DNA from: a virus
Direction: 5' to 3' (one strand)
Length of the DNA: 46,118 bases
Virus record (IMG/VR): IMGVR_UViG_3300035564_000229
Span: 1 to 46,118 of that record
The notes beneath the pieces were generated by a model. The model saw only the letters and a list, made by a program, of their open reading frames with translations, was not told where the DNA came from and did not search any database. A program made the position numbers and the translations under genes. Positions 22,198-31,620 of the stretch are shown here, piece by piece (within the stretch, counting starts at the first letter, position 1; each line of letters opens with the position of its first letter).

Positions 22198-23139
22198 TTA
22201 TGTTGCGGAATATCCTTGACAACTCCAATATCCCTCAGATGATTTAATAAAACATACACCATGATTTTCATCTATTGAATACTCGTGTCCGTCGTGTACA
22301 ATTGTAGGATAACCTCCCGCAGAACCCTTAGAAATAAATAGTAGTGTTCCTGCATTTAAAGAACCATTTAATAAAGTACCTCTATACGTACCATTAACCT
22401 CCATACGGGATGATGTCGGAATTATATCCGCGTCTCCGGTTAAGGTTACTGTCTGGCATGTATCGAACGATTGTGTCGGATTTGTACCAGCAATAGCAAA
22501 AGTAGCCCCAGGGTTTTCCGTTCCGAGACCCATTTTACCGTTTGACCTGACACATATTTTACTATTTGTCGCAGGGTTTGTTCCTGTTCCGATGTATAAA
22601 AACCCTGCGTCGTCTATTGTTAAATAAAAATTCTCACTGCCATTTGTAAGCAAATATGTTGCGTACTTGCCGCCCGCGGACGTTATTGCCCGTATGTAAA
22701 CATTATTAGTGGCGTTTTTTACATCCAAAGCATAGCCCGGACTCGTTGTCCCTATTCCGATATTTGTCCCGTCTGAATAAATCGGAGATGTTCCAGATAG
22801 TCCCTCAGTCGTCCACGCAGGCACATAACCCGCAGTGCCGAGGCTGGTGGAAAGCAATCCACTCGCGTTTGTGACAACCATACCAGCAGTGAGGTTAGAA
22901 ATTGTTAGCGGTCCTAAAAGCGAGGTAATTTCTACCCATGCATGTACGTGCGTGTTATCAGATTTGCCAGCAATCTGCCCAATCAATTCCGAAACGGAAA
23001 GACTTCGATCAATTGTGAGGCGGGATTGTGATAAAAGAATCTTCCCTGATCCTGAAATAATATCTTTCAACTTGCCATAATCCTTTTCAAGATCGGCAAT
23101 TTTACGTTTTAAGTTTTCAAGATCGGTAGTAATATTCAC
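22198..23139 (-). CDS. Tail fibre-like protein
   Basis: 313 residues from GTG 23139, immediately after the TGATAA of the preceding gene, so probably translationally coupled. Residues 4-30 form a coiled coil (LENLKRKIADLEKDYGKLKDII). Then come short beta-repeats characteristic of phage fibres: NIGIGTTSPGYALDVKNATN, FLYIGTGTNPATN and KMGLGTENPGATFAIAG. The C-terminal ~80 residues form a compact domain ending HDGHEYSIDENHGVCFIKSSEGYWSCQGYSAT. A trimeric fibre with a receptor-facing tip is likely. It is short for a main fibre and may be a side fibre. Confidence 0.75.
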   Translation of the reverse strand: MNITTDLENLKRKIADLEKDYGKLKDIISGSGKILLSQSRLTIDRSLSVSELIGQIAGKSDNTHVHAWVEITSLLGPLTISNLTAGMVVTNASGLLSTSLGTAGYVPAWTTEGLSGTSPIYSDGTNIGIGTTSPGYALDVKNATNNVYIRAITSAGGKYATYLLTNGSENFYLTIDDAGFLYIGTGTNPATNSKICVRSNGKMGLGTENPGATFAIAGTNPTQSFDTCQTVTLTGDADIIPTSSRMEVNGTYRGTLLNGSLNAGTLLFISKGSAGGYPTIVHDGHEYSIDENHGVCFIKSSEGYWSCQGYSAT

Positions 23140-23148
23140 AAGTTTTTA

Positions 23149-23394
23149 TCAATTCTTTCTCTGATTTAACAAGGTATTTAAAATCATGTTCATCGTGTCT
23201 CGTATTTCCTCGAATTTTTTATTTCCTTCTTCCAACTCTTTTTTAACGGGAGCGCAAAGAATGACATGATCTTCTTTTGTCAAGTGTCCGTTGCCGTTCC
23301 TTTTTATGGTAAAATTCTTTCCAAACCACCCTGCGGCTGAACCCCCTAATGTGCAAACGGCACAAGAAACTACTATTATTTCCATGCTTACCAT
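23149..23394 (-). CDS. Small membrane protein with coiled-coil tail
   Basis: 81 residues from ATG 23394; a second ATG three codons in is an alternative, and AAGG lies about 11 bases upstream. Residues 3-25 are hydrophobic (MEIIVVSCAVCTLGGSAAGWFG), and the rest is a charged helix (VKKELEEGNKKFEEIRDTMNMILNTLL). The layout of one membrane helix plus a coil resembles small phage holin-accessory or spanin-like proteins, but it sits among the tail genes. The function is unknown. It starts 19 bases after the tail protein's stop codon. Confidence 0.55.
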   Translation of the reverse strand: MVSMEIIVVSCAVCTLGGSAAGWFGKNFTIKRNGNGHLTKEDHVILCAPVKKELEEGNKKFEEIRDTMNMILNTLLNQRKN

Positions 23395-23413
23395 TGGTGT
23401 ACTACCTTCGTTG

Positions 23414-26400
23414 TTATACCGGAACTTCCGGAGTTGCGTCTGCTTTTTCAACGTGAACAGTAGCACCCGTCGCCACGCTGGCAGCACTCATGAACTCTTC
23501 TTTTGGATATTCATTGACGTCGGTAATTATAAGTTCCTGCCCAAAAAATTCCACGGCTCCCGTCGATGGTACAACCTTTGAAATGAGCACGTCGAAAAAA
23601 CTGATACCATCCATTCCTGCCTGTAAAAGGTCCATAATAAAATGTCGGCAAGTGTTATCGGCCCTGATCCCGGATTGCCGGACCTGAGAAAAGGTACATT
23701 CAGAAGTGAGACGACTTCCGTCACCGCAAACCGTAATGGTGAGCCCTGCAGTATCGACAAAAGTGATATAAACGATACAGCACTTCCCGGAGGCTGTCGC
23801 ACACCGCAATGCCCCGGAGTAAAGATACCGTGTTTGGAATTTCATCGAATAGGCAATGGCGCCTTCAGAAAGGTATGTATCCTGAAACTTGGCCGGGTCG
23901 AGGAAACGATGTAGGCGATATTTTACATTCGAACTATCGTTAAACCTATGACTTAAAGTATATGCCCGAATGTTGTCGACAGGAATGAGTAGTTGCGGTT
24001 CATAAAGTAAAAAATTCAAACATGGAAAAGTAAACTGAAAAGCCCCAACGCTTTCCCCATCATTTCCAAACTGAAAACCGAAGTATTTTCCTGCGATCAA
24101 TTGACATTCGGTATCCCGGGAGTCCCCGCCAAACAAGTACCATGTGGAATTCCAGAAGGACGAATAGATTTTATTCCTCGTGTACCAATCCGTAGGAAGG
24201 CCGCTGGCGAGCTTCAGGAAGCCGGTCTTTGAGGGCCATAGTTCAGATATCCGGTGTTCAACCAAAAGCCTTACCTTGCCCCCTGGAAGAAGCATGGCGG
24301 GACCAGATTCCGATAGGAACAAAGCACAATTCCCCCCAAGGGTAGGAATATCGCCAGTAACCAAAGTTTGAGGGCATGCGCAACCGATCGAATCCGAAAT
24401 CTTGCGGGGAACATTATCGGCAGAGGCATTATCCAAAACGAATATCTTCCGTTCCTTGAAGAAATACAGATCTCCACCAAGAAGACAACATCCGGTATCC
24501 TTTTGCCCATCGTATGGTTCACAAGTGACATTCAGACTTCCCGGCATGAAGCGGGACGCCGCAGACTTTGGGTATTGTAAATTGGTAGGAGTATCGCTAC
24601 AAAACCAGTATCCAGGGTTCGCAGGATTTCCCCCTATCCACAGGCGACCGCCGGCCCAGATGATGTATCGACCCTGCGGAGGAACGTCAACGCCGGTCAT
24701 GTCGAGAATATTGGTTTCTCCTTCAAGGGTTCCATCCGTTAAGTCGTCAACGAATATTTTACTGGTATCGTAAATGGTTCCCGAAAGGGAGATGTCGGCA
24801 ATGAAACGATGAGAAAGGCCGGCAGCAACATCCGCATCGGCGTCGCCAAGAGTTCTGAAGTATCTGAGATGTGTTGCTTCTTGCGCGACGGCAGCGGAAG
24901 TATTTGGTAAAGTTAAAACCAAAATTGCCGTTGCGGCAGAAACAGACGGATAAATACTCCGTCTTAAATCCAAATCTTCAACACCGTCACAATCTGAAGG
25001 AAGGAAAGAAGTCATATTAATTGGAGCATCTAATGATGGGGCAAGGGCATATGTCGACGATGAGCATCCATCGGTAGATCCAATTAAATCGTATCTTGCT
25101 GAAGTAGCGGATATAATTGCCGTTAAAAGCATCAAGCTTTGAATTCCATTATATACCGAAGAACCATACGCCCTCAAAACGGAATTTTTCGTTTGGTCTA
25201 CAAGTTGAAATGTTAATCCTGACAAATCGTAATAATTATCCGGATTTACCACAACGGCAAGAGTGGCATTTGTAATGGATGTTATTTTTAATGGATTGGC
25301 AAGACCAGCCAATTTTAAATAATTTCCTGCGGTAAGTTTTGTGAAATCAGTTCCGGTTCCTCTGAGAAAAGTATTCCCGCCATTCCCGATAGTTACAGTG
25401 CCGACTTGCAAAGTGCCGGAAGTTTGAACAAATAAATTAGTAAAATCCGTTCCGGTTCCGGCAATTAAGCCAGAAGAAGCAACTATTGTTCCCGGCAATA
25501 GAATTTCATTTGGCCCAGGAATCAATCGACCATTTACTATTTTCCAATTAACATATTTATAACTTGCAAGAGCGCCTTGTTTTGAGGAAGAATCGGTATG
25601 TCTTACGAATATCCAAGACAGAGAATAAAACTTATTTTTCGGGACGCATGGTTTCGTCGTTATGAAATTCTGGCCATCCGTTGAAATATAAATATCATCT
25701 ACTGCGTCCGAGACGTATCCGCCTATGACATAGATTGAATTATTAAAAACGCATGCGGCTGATTGTGATGTTGCAACTGGAAGGGCGTTTGCAGGAGTGG
25801 TTTCCGTCCAGGTAATTCCGTCAGTGGAATATAGTACTTTTCGTGAGTTTGCACCGTTTACATATCCGCCAATGACATACATTTTATTGTTGTAAACAAC
25901 GGATGAATGCAAATAACATCCGTCTGTAGGCAAGGAATTTGTTCCCGCTTCCGCCCACGTTGTCCCATCCAAAGAATAAAAAACTTTGCGTGAAGGTGAG
26001 TCGGCATTAATTCCGCCAATTGCCCATATTTTTCCGTTGTAAAGAAGGCAGGTGTGAGATCTTATGGCGTTCGGGATTGCATTCGTCCCGGCCTCAGTCC
26101 ATGTAATACCATCTTCCGAATAATAAACTTTACGAGTAGCAGAAGACGAAACAGAACCGCCGACAACCCACATTTTATTATTGAAAACAACTCCCGCAGC
26201 CATCGAGATAGCAACAGGAAAAGAACTTGAACCAACCTCTGCCCAGGTAATTCCGTCCGATGAATTTATAACCCTTCTCCCAAAGGTTGTTCCCCCTATG
26301 GACCATAACTTTCCTTTATAAACAAGAGTAACGGATGCCCAGTCCGGAGAAGGATTAGAAAAGATGTCACTTTCCCATGATGAGCAATCATTAGTAGAAT

Positions 26401-27046
26401 AAAAATTAATTGTTTGGCCAATTACCCTTAGTTTATTTTTAAAAACAAGGGCTGTTCCTAAAGTCAAATTTACAGGAAGCAATAAATCATGAGGGTTTTC
26501 CCATCCGGCGGGACCTAACTCAGGCACGCAATCAATTCCCATTTCCCTTACCGTCCATGCGCCGTTGATGTATTCAATAATCTTGTTTTTCGTCCGGTAA
26601 GACGACGTGTGGTTCGTCGTGATTTCGTAATCGAAAACGAGGTATAGCGCATTGTAAAGTTTCTGGAAACCGAAGTACACATTGTCGGCCGAGAACAAAC
26701 CGTATTCGAGTCTCGTTCTCGTGACATCGGTTATATTCCAGACCTCAATAGCATATTCCCTTTTGTATGAAACGTGGTCGGTTCTGGTAATGGCGAAGAT
26801 GAAATCCTTCCCGCCGGCGTTCATGTGGATAGCATGCGGCCGAAACAATGAATGGTTCGTACCATATCCAAGTTGAGTCCCATCGGAAAGGATTTCATTC
26901 ACACCATTACGCGGTTTCCCGCTCAAGCCGGGAAAGGAGTTTTCAATCAACTGCCAAACATGCTGTTTTAAAAGCTTTGGCGAGTCGAGACTATTCATCC
27001 CGAAACGCACATCTTCGGGAACAGATGGAATTACCTTGTCTGACAT
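23414..27046 (-). CDS. Tail nozzle-like protein with an inserted Kelch beta-propeller
   Basis: 1210 residues from ATG 27046, fixed by an in-frame TAA immediately upstream. The N-terminus (SVPEDVRFGMNSLDSPKLLKQHVWQLIENSFPGLSGKPR) and the terminal two thirds look like the tail tubular/nozzle protein B of podoviruses. Between about residues 190 and 470 are at least six Kelch-type repeats, each with VFNNK(M/I)WVIGG followed ~25 residues later by YSxDGxTWTE. They start near VFKNKLRVIGQ and end at NNSIYVIGGYVSDAVDD, enough for a closed six-bladed propeller. Such an insertion could bind glycans or proteins on the host surface. At 1210 residues it is far longer than the ~800 usual for this role. Confidence 0.75.
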   Translation of the reverse strand: MSDKVIPSVPEDVRFGMNSLDSPKLLKQHVWQLIENSFPGLSGKPRNGVNEILSDGTQLGYGTNHSLFRPHAIHMNAGGKDFIFAITRTDHVSYKREYAIEVWNITDVTRTRLEYGLFSADNVYFGFQKLYNALYLVFDYEITTNHTSSYRTKNKIIEYINGAWTVREMGIDCVPELGPAGWENPHDLLLPVNLTLGTALVFKNKLRVIGQTINFYSTNDCSSWESDIFSNPSPDWASVTLVYKGKLWSIGGTTFGRRVINSSDGITWAEVGSSSFPVAISMAAGVVFNNKMWVVGGSVSSSATRKVYYSEDGITWTEAGTNAIPNAIRSHTCLLYNGKIWAIGGINADSPSRKVFYSLDGTTWAEAGTNSLPTDGCYLHSSVVYNNKMYVIGGYVNGANSRKVLYSTDGITWTETTPANALPVATSQSAACVFNNSIYVIGGYVSDAVDDIYISTDGQNFITTKPCVPKNKFYSLSWIFVRHTDSSSKQGALASYKYVNWKIVNGRLIPGPNEILLPGTIVASSGLIAGTGTDFTNLFVQTSGTLQVGTVTIGNGGNTFLRGTGTDFTKLTAGNYLKLAGLANPLKITSITNATLAVVVNPDNYYDLSGLTFQLVDQTKNSVLRAYGSSVYNGIQSLMLLTAIISATSARYDLIGSTDGCSSSTYALAPSLDAPINMTSFLPSDCDGVEDLDLRRSIYPSVSAATAILVLTLPNTSAAVAQEATHLRYFRTLGDADADVAAGLSHRFIADISLSGTIYDTSKIFVDDLTDGTLEGETNILDMTGVDVPPQGRYIIWAGGRLWIGGNPANPGYWFCSDTPTNLQYPKSAASRFMPGSLNVTCEPYDGQKDTGCCLLGGDLYFFKERKIFVLDNASADNVPRKISDSIGCACPQTLVTGDIPTLGGNCALFLSESGPAMLLPGGKVRLLVEHRISELWPSKTGFLKLASGLPTDWYTRNKIYSSFWNSTWYLFGGDSRDTECQLIAGKYFGFQFGNDGESVGAFQFTFPCLNFLLYEPQLLIPVDNIRAYTLSHRFNDSSNVKYRLHRFLDPAKFQDTYLSEGAIAYSMKFQTRYLYSGALRCATASGKCCIVYITFVDTAGLTITVCGDGSRLTSECTFSQVRQSGIRADNTCRHFIMDLLQAGMDGISFFDVLISKVVPSTGAVEFFGQELIITDVNEYPKEEFMSAASVATGATVHVEKADATPEVPV

Positions 27047-27135
27047 TTAGATTAATTTCTCGTTAAAGCTGACGTTTCGGCCTTTGCCTCCGTTAAATGC
27101 AGTCGTATCACTCGCAAATTAAGCGCGACGTTAAT

Positions 27136-28017
27136 CTAAACGTACCCTTCTTCCGGGTAATCCGGGAAAGTATCCAACATCCGGACGTTCTCCAACCCTG
27201 GCATAGACCTTGCTGGTGGCCGGGCCTGATCGGCCGTGGGAGTGAATTGTTCGCATTCGAGAATGTCGATCTCGTTCAGATAATCCCTCTCATAGTCGAT
27301 TTTCTTCTGGTCACTCTTAGGAGTCGCAAGCCACAACATTCCGAAGATAAGGGCATTGAGATATTTGTCATCAATCGGAATGGTGCTGGTACTCGCTGAG
27401 AGACCCGTGTGCTTTGCCAAATACTTCAGGACGAGGTAAGATAAGGTGAGGTATCCGGCGATCGTGGTCGACGTCGCAGGGCCATTGGCGTGAAGAAAAG
27501 TCAGCTGTGCAGTCCCCGCGCTTACCGCGGCACTGTCCGCAATGATGTAATTCAACCCCAACTGGTCCCCGTTCGTTGGAACAAGAAGGTAGTCGTTCCA
27601 TTGGTCGGCGGTCGCATCCGTGTCGTTTATCTTCACGCCTGTCGTTGCCCAGGTCGAAAGAGTGAAGGATGAGGGGGCCGCATCTTTGTCGTATGGCCGG
27701 TCGAGTTTGATCTTGCCGTTGGAAAAAGCCCACCCGAATTTAATATCTTCGTCGTCGGGATCACTTTCCCCGTCCGCTGAAATTGGAAGTTTTATGTCAA
27801 TAACGCTTCGGAAGTCGGAAGGCAGAGAAATCCAATGGTAATTGGATACCTCCACCCCGACTTCCTTCACTTGGTTCAATGTGAACAACTTCTTTGCCTC
27901 AAGTTGCCGGAGAATCATGTTGCCGATATACACCCACCCCCGGGCTCCAGTATAATCAAGGACATTCTGCATTGCCTTGGGAATGTACTGCTCGACAACA
28001 TTGGCAAGAGTGGTCAT
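27136..28017 (-). CDS. Tail tubular/adaptor-like protein
   Basis: 293 residues from ATG 28017. The N-terminal helical region (LANVVEQYIPKAMQNVLDYTGARGWVYIGNMILRQLE), a central beta-rich part and a C-terminal helix (DQKKIDYERDYLNEIDILEC) fit podoviral head-tail adaptors such as T7 gp11 and P22 gp4-type proteins in size and location. It lies directly upstream of the nozzle-like gene, the usual tubular A then B order. No catalytic motif is seen. A 90-base gap to the next gene contains no clear gene. Confidence 0.65.
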   Translation of the reverse strand: MTTLANVVEQYIPKAMQNVLDYTGARGWVYIGNMILRQLEAKKLFTLNQVKEVGVEVSNYHWISLPSDFRSVIDIKLPISADGESDPDDEDIKFGWAFSNGKIKLDRPYDKDAAPSSFTLSTWATTGVKINDTDATADQWNDYLLVPTNGDQLGLNYIIADSAAVSAGTAQLTFLHANGPATSTTIAGYLTLSYLVLKYLAKHTGLSASTSTIPIDDKYLNALIFGMLWLATPKSDQKKIDYERDYLNEIDILECEQFTPTADQARPPARSMPGLENVRMLDTFPDYPEEGYV

Positions 28018-28026
28018 GATGTTTCC

Positions 28027-28416
28027 TTACTTCGTGTTCGTGAGTTCGGTCCAGACCGGGATCTTCTCATAAATCGGCTTGTCGTTCTCGTCAAGTTTGG
28101 GTTTCCCGGTTTCCGAATCCATGACGGCTTTCGTGATGAAGTCCCGTTTCCAGGGATAGAATGTCTTCACGACATTGCACCCTTCTGGGTTATTGACGAG
28201 AATATCGTGCTTCTCGGTTCCCAGAAAAACCCATCGGCCCGGCTTTGCCGAAACCTGATGCCGTGCGTGTTTCTTCGGAAGTTTGCAAATAGTAATACCA
28301 TCCCGAACTTCCGGATAATAAATGGTTTCATCACCGGGAAACCACATCGGTTTAGCGATGATACCTTCTTCCTTGAGTGCAATTTCACACATTCCTTCAT
28401 ACTGGTTTTGGTTCAT
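28027..28416 (-). CDS. Hypothetical head/tail protein
   Basis: 129 residues from ATG 28416, with an ideal GGAGG site; the frame continues upstream, but the ribosome site decides the start. The sequence includes GITICKLPKKHARHQVSAKPGRWVFLGTEKHDILVNNPEGCNVVKTFYPWKRDFITKAVM, a basic beta-rich core without a recognised domain. It overlaps the preceding gene by 20 bases. Position between capsid and adaptor genes suggests a head-completion or small structural role, by context only. Confidence 0.65.
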   Translation of the reverse strand: MNQNQYEGMCEIALKEEGIIAKPMWFPGDETIYYPEVRDGITICKLPKKHARHQVSAKPGRWVFLGTEKHDILVNNPEGCNVVKTFYPWKRDFITKAVMDSETGKPKLDENDKPIYEKIPVWTELTNTK

Positions 28417-28651
28417 TCGACCCCTCCTTTTTTGAAACTTGTTTTTGTAATATTTGTAGGATTGGAGCATTCAGCATTTTTTTTATTTTAAGGCATTGCT
28501 GCAAAGCTCCGTATACAGCGTTTCGGTCGTTATTTGCTTGTTCAAGTTCTTTCTGAAGATGCGTTATAAAATCCTGCAATTCATCGCACCTTTTTGAAAA
28601 GGTTTCCGCCTCTTTATCAATAAAATCAACCATTTCTTTTCCTTCAAGCAT
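28397..28651 (-). CDS. Small coiled-coil protein
   Basis: 84 residues from ATG 28651, with a GGAGG site nearly identical to that of its downstream neighbour. Residues ~5-50 are a heptad-type coil (DKEAETFSKRCDELQDFITHLQKELEQANNDR), followed by an amphipathic helix. The TGA stop lies inside the next gene's start region (20-base overlap). The function is unknown; it may be a head-assembly accessory. Confidence 0.6.
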   Translation of the reverse strand: MLEGKEMVDFIDKEAETFSKRCDELQDFITHLQKELEQANNDRNAVYGALQQCLKIKKMLNAPILQILQKQVSKKEGSNEPKPV

Positions 28652-28680
28652 TCGACCCCTCCTTTTAAAATGAAAAGCGT

Positions 28681-28707
28681 GGTGCGCCCCCGATTAAGAA
28701 GCGCACC
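28681..28707 (-). terminator. Hairpin after the capsid-fibre-like gene, possible attenuator
   Basis: On the - strand, GGTGCGC (28707-28701) and GCGCACC (28687-28681) form a perfect 7-bp stem with a 13-base loop, followed by ACGCTTTTCATTTT. It lies just beyond the stop at 28718 and could lower transcription of tail genes relative to the capsid genes. Confidence 0.6.
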
Positions 28708-28717
28708 ATTACTATCG

Positions 28718-29713
28718 TTATGCCAACGTGGTATATCCCGGAATCCAGAACGCCCCATCCTGAGTAACCATTTTGAAAACCGCATCACAGTTTGAAACTG
28801 TGATATGGCCTGATTCGTAAATGTATGCTTTTGTCGTCTCGGTGTGGGCTGTTCCCCTGTTTGTAATCGGACCGCAACGGAAAAACGCATCCACTCCATA
28901 GGACGTGTTTACGTCCGTGAAATAGATGAACGAACTCGCCGCACCTGCCGCTGTCGACAGGAAATACGAATCGCACCGCAGGGAAGCGATCGTACCGCCG
29001 GCGGGGGCCGTATTCGTCAGGCCGATACCGATCGTGGCCCGCACGCCCGAGGCCTCACCCGTTACCGTACCGACGCTTGCCGCGTCTTCCGAGCCGAGTT
29101 GCGCCGTGATATGAGCACCGTGCATGTTTGCAATCGACACATTGGTCAGATTGTAAGCACGAAGGGCATCACCGGTCGCCGTTCCCGCTCCAGTAAACAA
29201 TGTTCGGACACTCAGCCCGCGGAATATTCCGCTTGTGGCGCTGGACTGGCCCCAGATACGGGCCAGTTCCCCGGCCGCTGTTAAAGTGGTTGCGCTGAGA
29301 GAGTCAGCCCCTTCAATAGCTTTAACCCACCCGTAAGCACCGGTCCATTTTTTTGTCCACTTGTCGTATTGTGATACGACTCCCGCCGAAGAAAAGGTGA
29401 ACATTTCGCATATTGAACCTATAGGAAGGACCGCAAGCGTCGCATCGCCAACGGGAGTCGTACGGGTATAAACGTCAAGAGTTTCTTTCGCGCCGTCTGT
29501 GGCATCGAAAGGAAACTGCTTGATCCGAATGACGTTCTTGATGTTTCCCGTCGAAAGTTTTCCGGCTTCGATAAACGGGCTTGGCTCATTCTCCCTTACT
29601 GCCGCAGGCGGGCAAAGGATGTCGAGTGCTATCGAACCTTTCTGGTTGTTCAGCACTTTTATTGCGCAGACAATCGCAAATAGGATTGTTGCAAAAATAT
29701 TCTTCAAAAACAT
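28718..29713 (-). CDS. Putative head decoration or virion structural protein
   Basis: 331 residues from ATG 29713, with AAGGAGG upstream; the open frame extends to 29878, but those codons lack a ribosome site and overlap the capsid gene's end. Residues 2-19 (FLKNIFATILFAIVCAIK) are hydrophobic, like a signal or anchor, which is odd for a virion protein. The remainder is Ala/Thr/Gly-rich and beta-prone (…GLSVRTLFTGAGTATGDALRAYNLTNVSIANMHGAHITAQLGSEDAASVG…). The gene follows the major capsid gene directly. A decoration protein or head fibre is the most likely role; a secreted protein is the alternative. Confidence 0.65.
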   Translation of the reverse strand: MFLKNIFATILFAIVCAIKVLNNQKGSIALDILCPPAAVRENEPSPFIEAGKLSTGNIKNVIRIKQFPFDATDGAKETLDVYTRTTPVGDATLAVLPIGSICEMFTFSSAGVVSQYDKWTKKWTGAYGWVKAIEGADSLSATTLTAAGELARIWGQSSATSGIFRGLSVRTLFTGAGTATGDALRAYNLTNVSIANMHGAHITAQLGSEDAASVGTVTGEASGVRATIGIGLTNTAPAGGTIASLRCDSYFLSTAAGAASSFIYFTDVNTSYGVDAFFRCGPITNRGTAHTETTKAYIYESGHITVSNCDAVFKMVTQDGAFWIPGYTTLA

Positions 29714-29784
29714 GAAAATCCTCCTTGTTAAAAAATTACGTTTTAGAAATATCAACTCAAAAAACACGATCTCCGACTTGTCGC

Positions 29785-31143
29785 TTATGCGCCAACGCCG
29801 GGTTCGTAGAATGCCGCGCATATCACGGAATAGTTCCGCACCGAATTGGCATCCGTACGGCCATCCTTGGCATACCACTCACCGCGCATTGCGCCCTGCA
29901 TCGTCCGGGCCGCAACCTGGACGCCCTTATCGAAATCCGCCCACTTTTCTTTGATTACCACGCTGCCGTTGAATCCTTCCACAATCGCATTGCGGCCAAG
30001 GAAGACGACGAGTGCGGTTGTCGACGTCACTGCATAATCCCTGAAATCCGCCGTTGCGTCCGGGCCGAAACTCGGGGGAACGACTGTCGGGTTTGTGCTG
30101 ACGTATGCAGGCCGCATGAGGTACAGTGTCGGGTCTGACACGTACAGGATTCCATCGTAGACAATAGTTGTGTCTACGTTAAACCACGGATTGTCCATTC
30201 CCCTGGGGGCCGCATATAGATAACCGGCCGCGGCAAGAAGAGAATGCAGGCGATAGAACAGTTCAGGATCAATGATGGCAACCGCTTTGTACTTCTTGCC
30301 CATAAATGTCGGACTCCAAAGATGCTCGGTATCCATCTTAAAACGGATTTTCTTAAGTTGAGCAAGGGTAATGTAGTCACCCGCTGCCGTTCCGATTGCA
30401 TTGATGCCGCCGTTCACCGTGCCATTATACGTAGCCACGTTCCTACTGTGTGCCATCCAGCCATCACCACCCATCCACCACCAACGGTTCATATACGGTA
30501 CGCCCGCGCCACCGCCGGCATTCACGCCAAGAGAAACCCCAAGGCCACCGCTTGTCGTCGCGGTCAGACATGACGGGCTGGCGCCGTAGATAAGTCCGCA
30601 ATGACTTTCCCAATCCAACTGTTGAGCAAGCCAGTTCGTCACTTTTGCCTTCGTAGTGGCATCAAGATTGCTTATCGACTCCTTGATGCGCTGCTGAGAC
30701 ATTTCCCCGACGATGGGAACCGCAGGGCTGTTTATTATGTTCAGTCGAGCAAACATGTTTTTGTATGCGGCAAAGTCACCAGCGGCATGCTGTCTGTCGC
30801 CGTAGGTCGGCGCCCCGGTCATGTTCTCGTCCATGGTGAATCGGAGTTCGTCACCGGTCACTATCTTGACCCTCTTCACAATGGACCCGGAACTCAGGTC
30901 CCCGGGAGATCCGGCAATCGAATCGTCCCATTCATCGCCGGTTTTCGCCATCGAATTGAACATGAGTTTACTGCGGACTTCGGCAGCTAACTGCTTGTCG
31001 AAACCGAAGCTGGTCTGCTGGTCATAAGTCCCAGAGGTATAATTGTTTGTCGAGTCGAACCTGCCCGGCCCGCCTGCCATCTGCGGCATAATGCTGAATG
31101 CCGCCATAAACGACCTTTTGAGTTTGCCGAAATATGATAACAT
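29785..31143 (-). CDS. Major capsid protein, N4 gp56-like
   Basis: 452 residues from ATG 31143, with AGGAGG eight bases upstream. Sequence features match the N4-gp56/DUF4043 capsid family: KLMFNSMAKTGDEWDDSIAG near residue 60, VKIVTGDELRFTMDENMTGAP, GDYITLAQLKKIRFKMDTEHLWSPTFMGKKYKAVAIIDPELFYRL and a closing FDKGVQVAARTMQGAMRGEWY…NSVRNYSVICAAFYEPG. Family proteins are HK97-fold shells of 380-450 residues. The gene follows the scaffold-like gene, as expected, and its strong ribosome site agrees with high expression. Confidence 0.9.
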   Translation of the reverse strand: MLSYFGKLKRSFMAAFSIMPQMAGGPGRFDSTNNYTSGTYDQQTSFGFDKQLAAEVRSKLMFNSMAKTGDEWDDSIAGSPGDLSSGSIVKRVKIVTGDELRFTMDENMTGAPTYGDRQHAAGDFAAYKNMFARLNIINSPAVPIVGEMSQQRIKESISNLDATTKAKVTNWLAQQLDWESHCGLIYGASPSCLTATTSGGLGVSLGVNAGGGAGVPYMNRWWWMGGDGWMAHSRNVATYNGTVNGGINAIGTAAGDYITLAQLKKIRFKMDTEHLWSPTFMGKKYKAVAIIDPELFYRLHSLLAAAGYLYAAPRGMDNPWFNVDTTIVYDGILYVSDPTLYLMRPAYVSTNPTVVPPSFGPDATADFRDYAVTSTTALVVFLGRNAIVEGFNGSVVIKEKWADFDKGVQVAARTMQGAMRGEWYAKDGRTDANSVRNYSVICAAFYEPGVGA

Positions 31144-31161
31144 ATTGAAATCCTCCTCTTG

Positions 31162-31620
31162 TTATTTTCTATGTTTTTCCTTCCACTTTTCTTCCCCAAG
31201 TCTACGGACCTCCCCTAAAATCGCAATGGCTTTGACGTTTCCATCATTGGCTTCAAGTGCCTTTTCCCAATTGGCAAGATTGCCTTGGGAGATGTCGTCA
31301 ATGAGCGCATCTTTACTGAAGCCCAACGAAGTATCATTCGTTGACGGTTCAATGGACGGCTGTCCCGCGTCCAGGGTGCGTGCTTTTTCGGGATTCCGGA
31401 GTTTATCGAGAAGTGTCTTTTTTGCTTTTTCGGAAATTTTTTTATCACGTTCCTTGTCCCAGCCTTTATCGGCAGCATACATCGCATAAAGTTTCTTCGG
31501 GCCGAACGCCTGCACTTGTTCCAGCGTCACGTTGTGTTTTGTGCAGAATTTAACAAGATCACCCGGGCCTTCCTGGTATTTCTGGAAGAGTTTATGCTTG
31601 GGGTTGGTGATTATAGAATC
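31162..31620 (-). CDS. In-frame continuation of the scaffold gene beyond a UGA
   Basis: This frame is the direct continuation of the 31621-32580 gene after its TGA. It gives 152 further codons without a stop, starting DSIITNPKHKLFQKYQEGPGDLVKF and ending KKWKEK-like basic residues (…LGEEKWKEKHRK). If translated alone, the first usable start is GTG at 31530, but no ribosome site precedes it, and about 30 protein-like codons would lie outside the gene. The sequence around the stop reads naturally if the TGA is read as an amino acid (…AIEEND-x-DSIITNP…). It is therefore either read-through, a TGG-to-TGA change, or a separate gene with a cryptic start. It ends in TAA 18 bases before the capsid gene. 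Confidence 0.6.
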   Translation of the reverse strand, partial: DSIITNPKHKLFQKYQEGPGDLVKFCTKHNVTLEQVQAFGPKKLYAMYAADKGWDKERDKKISEKAKKTLLDKLRNPEKARTLDAGQPSIEPSTNDTSLGFSKDALIDDISQGNLANWEKALEANDGNVKAIAILGEVRRLGEEKWKEKHRK

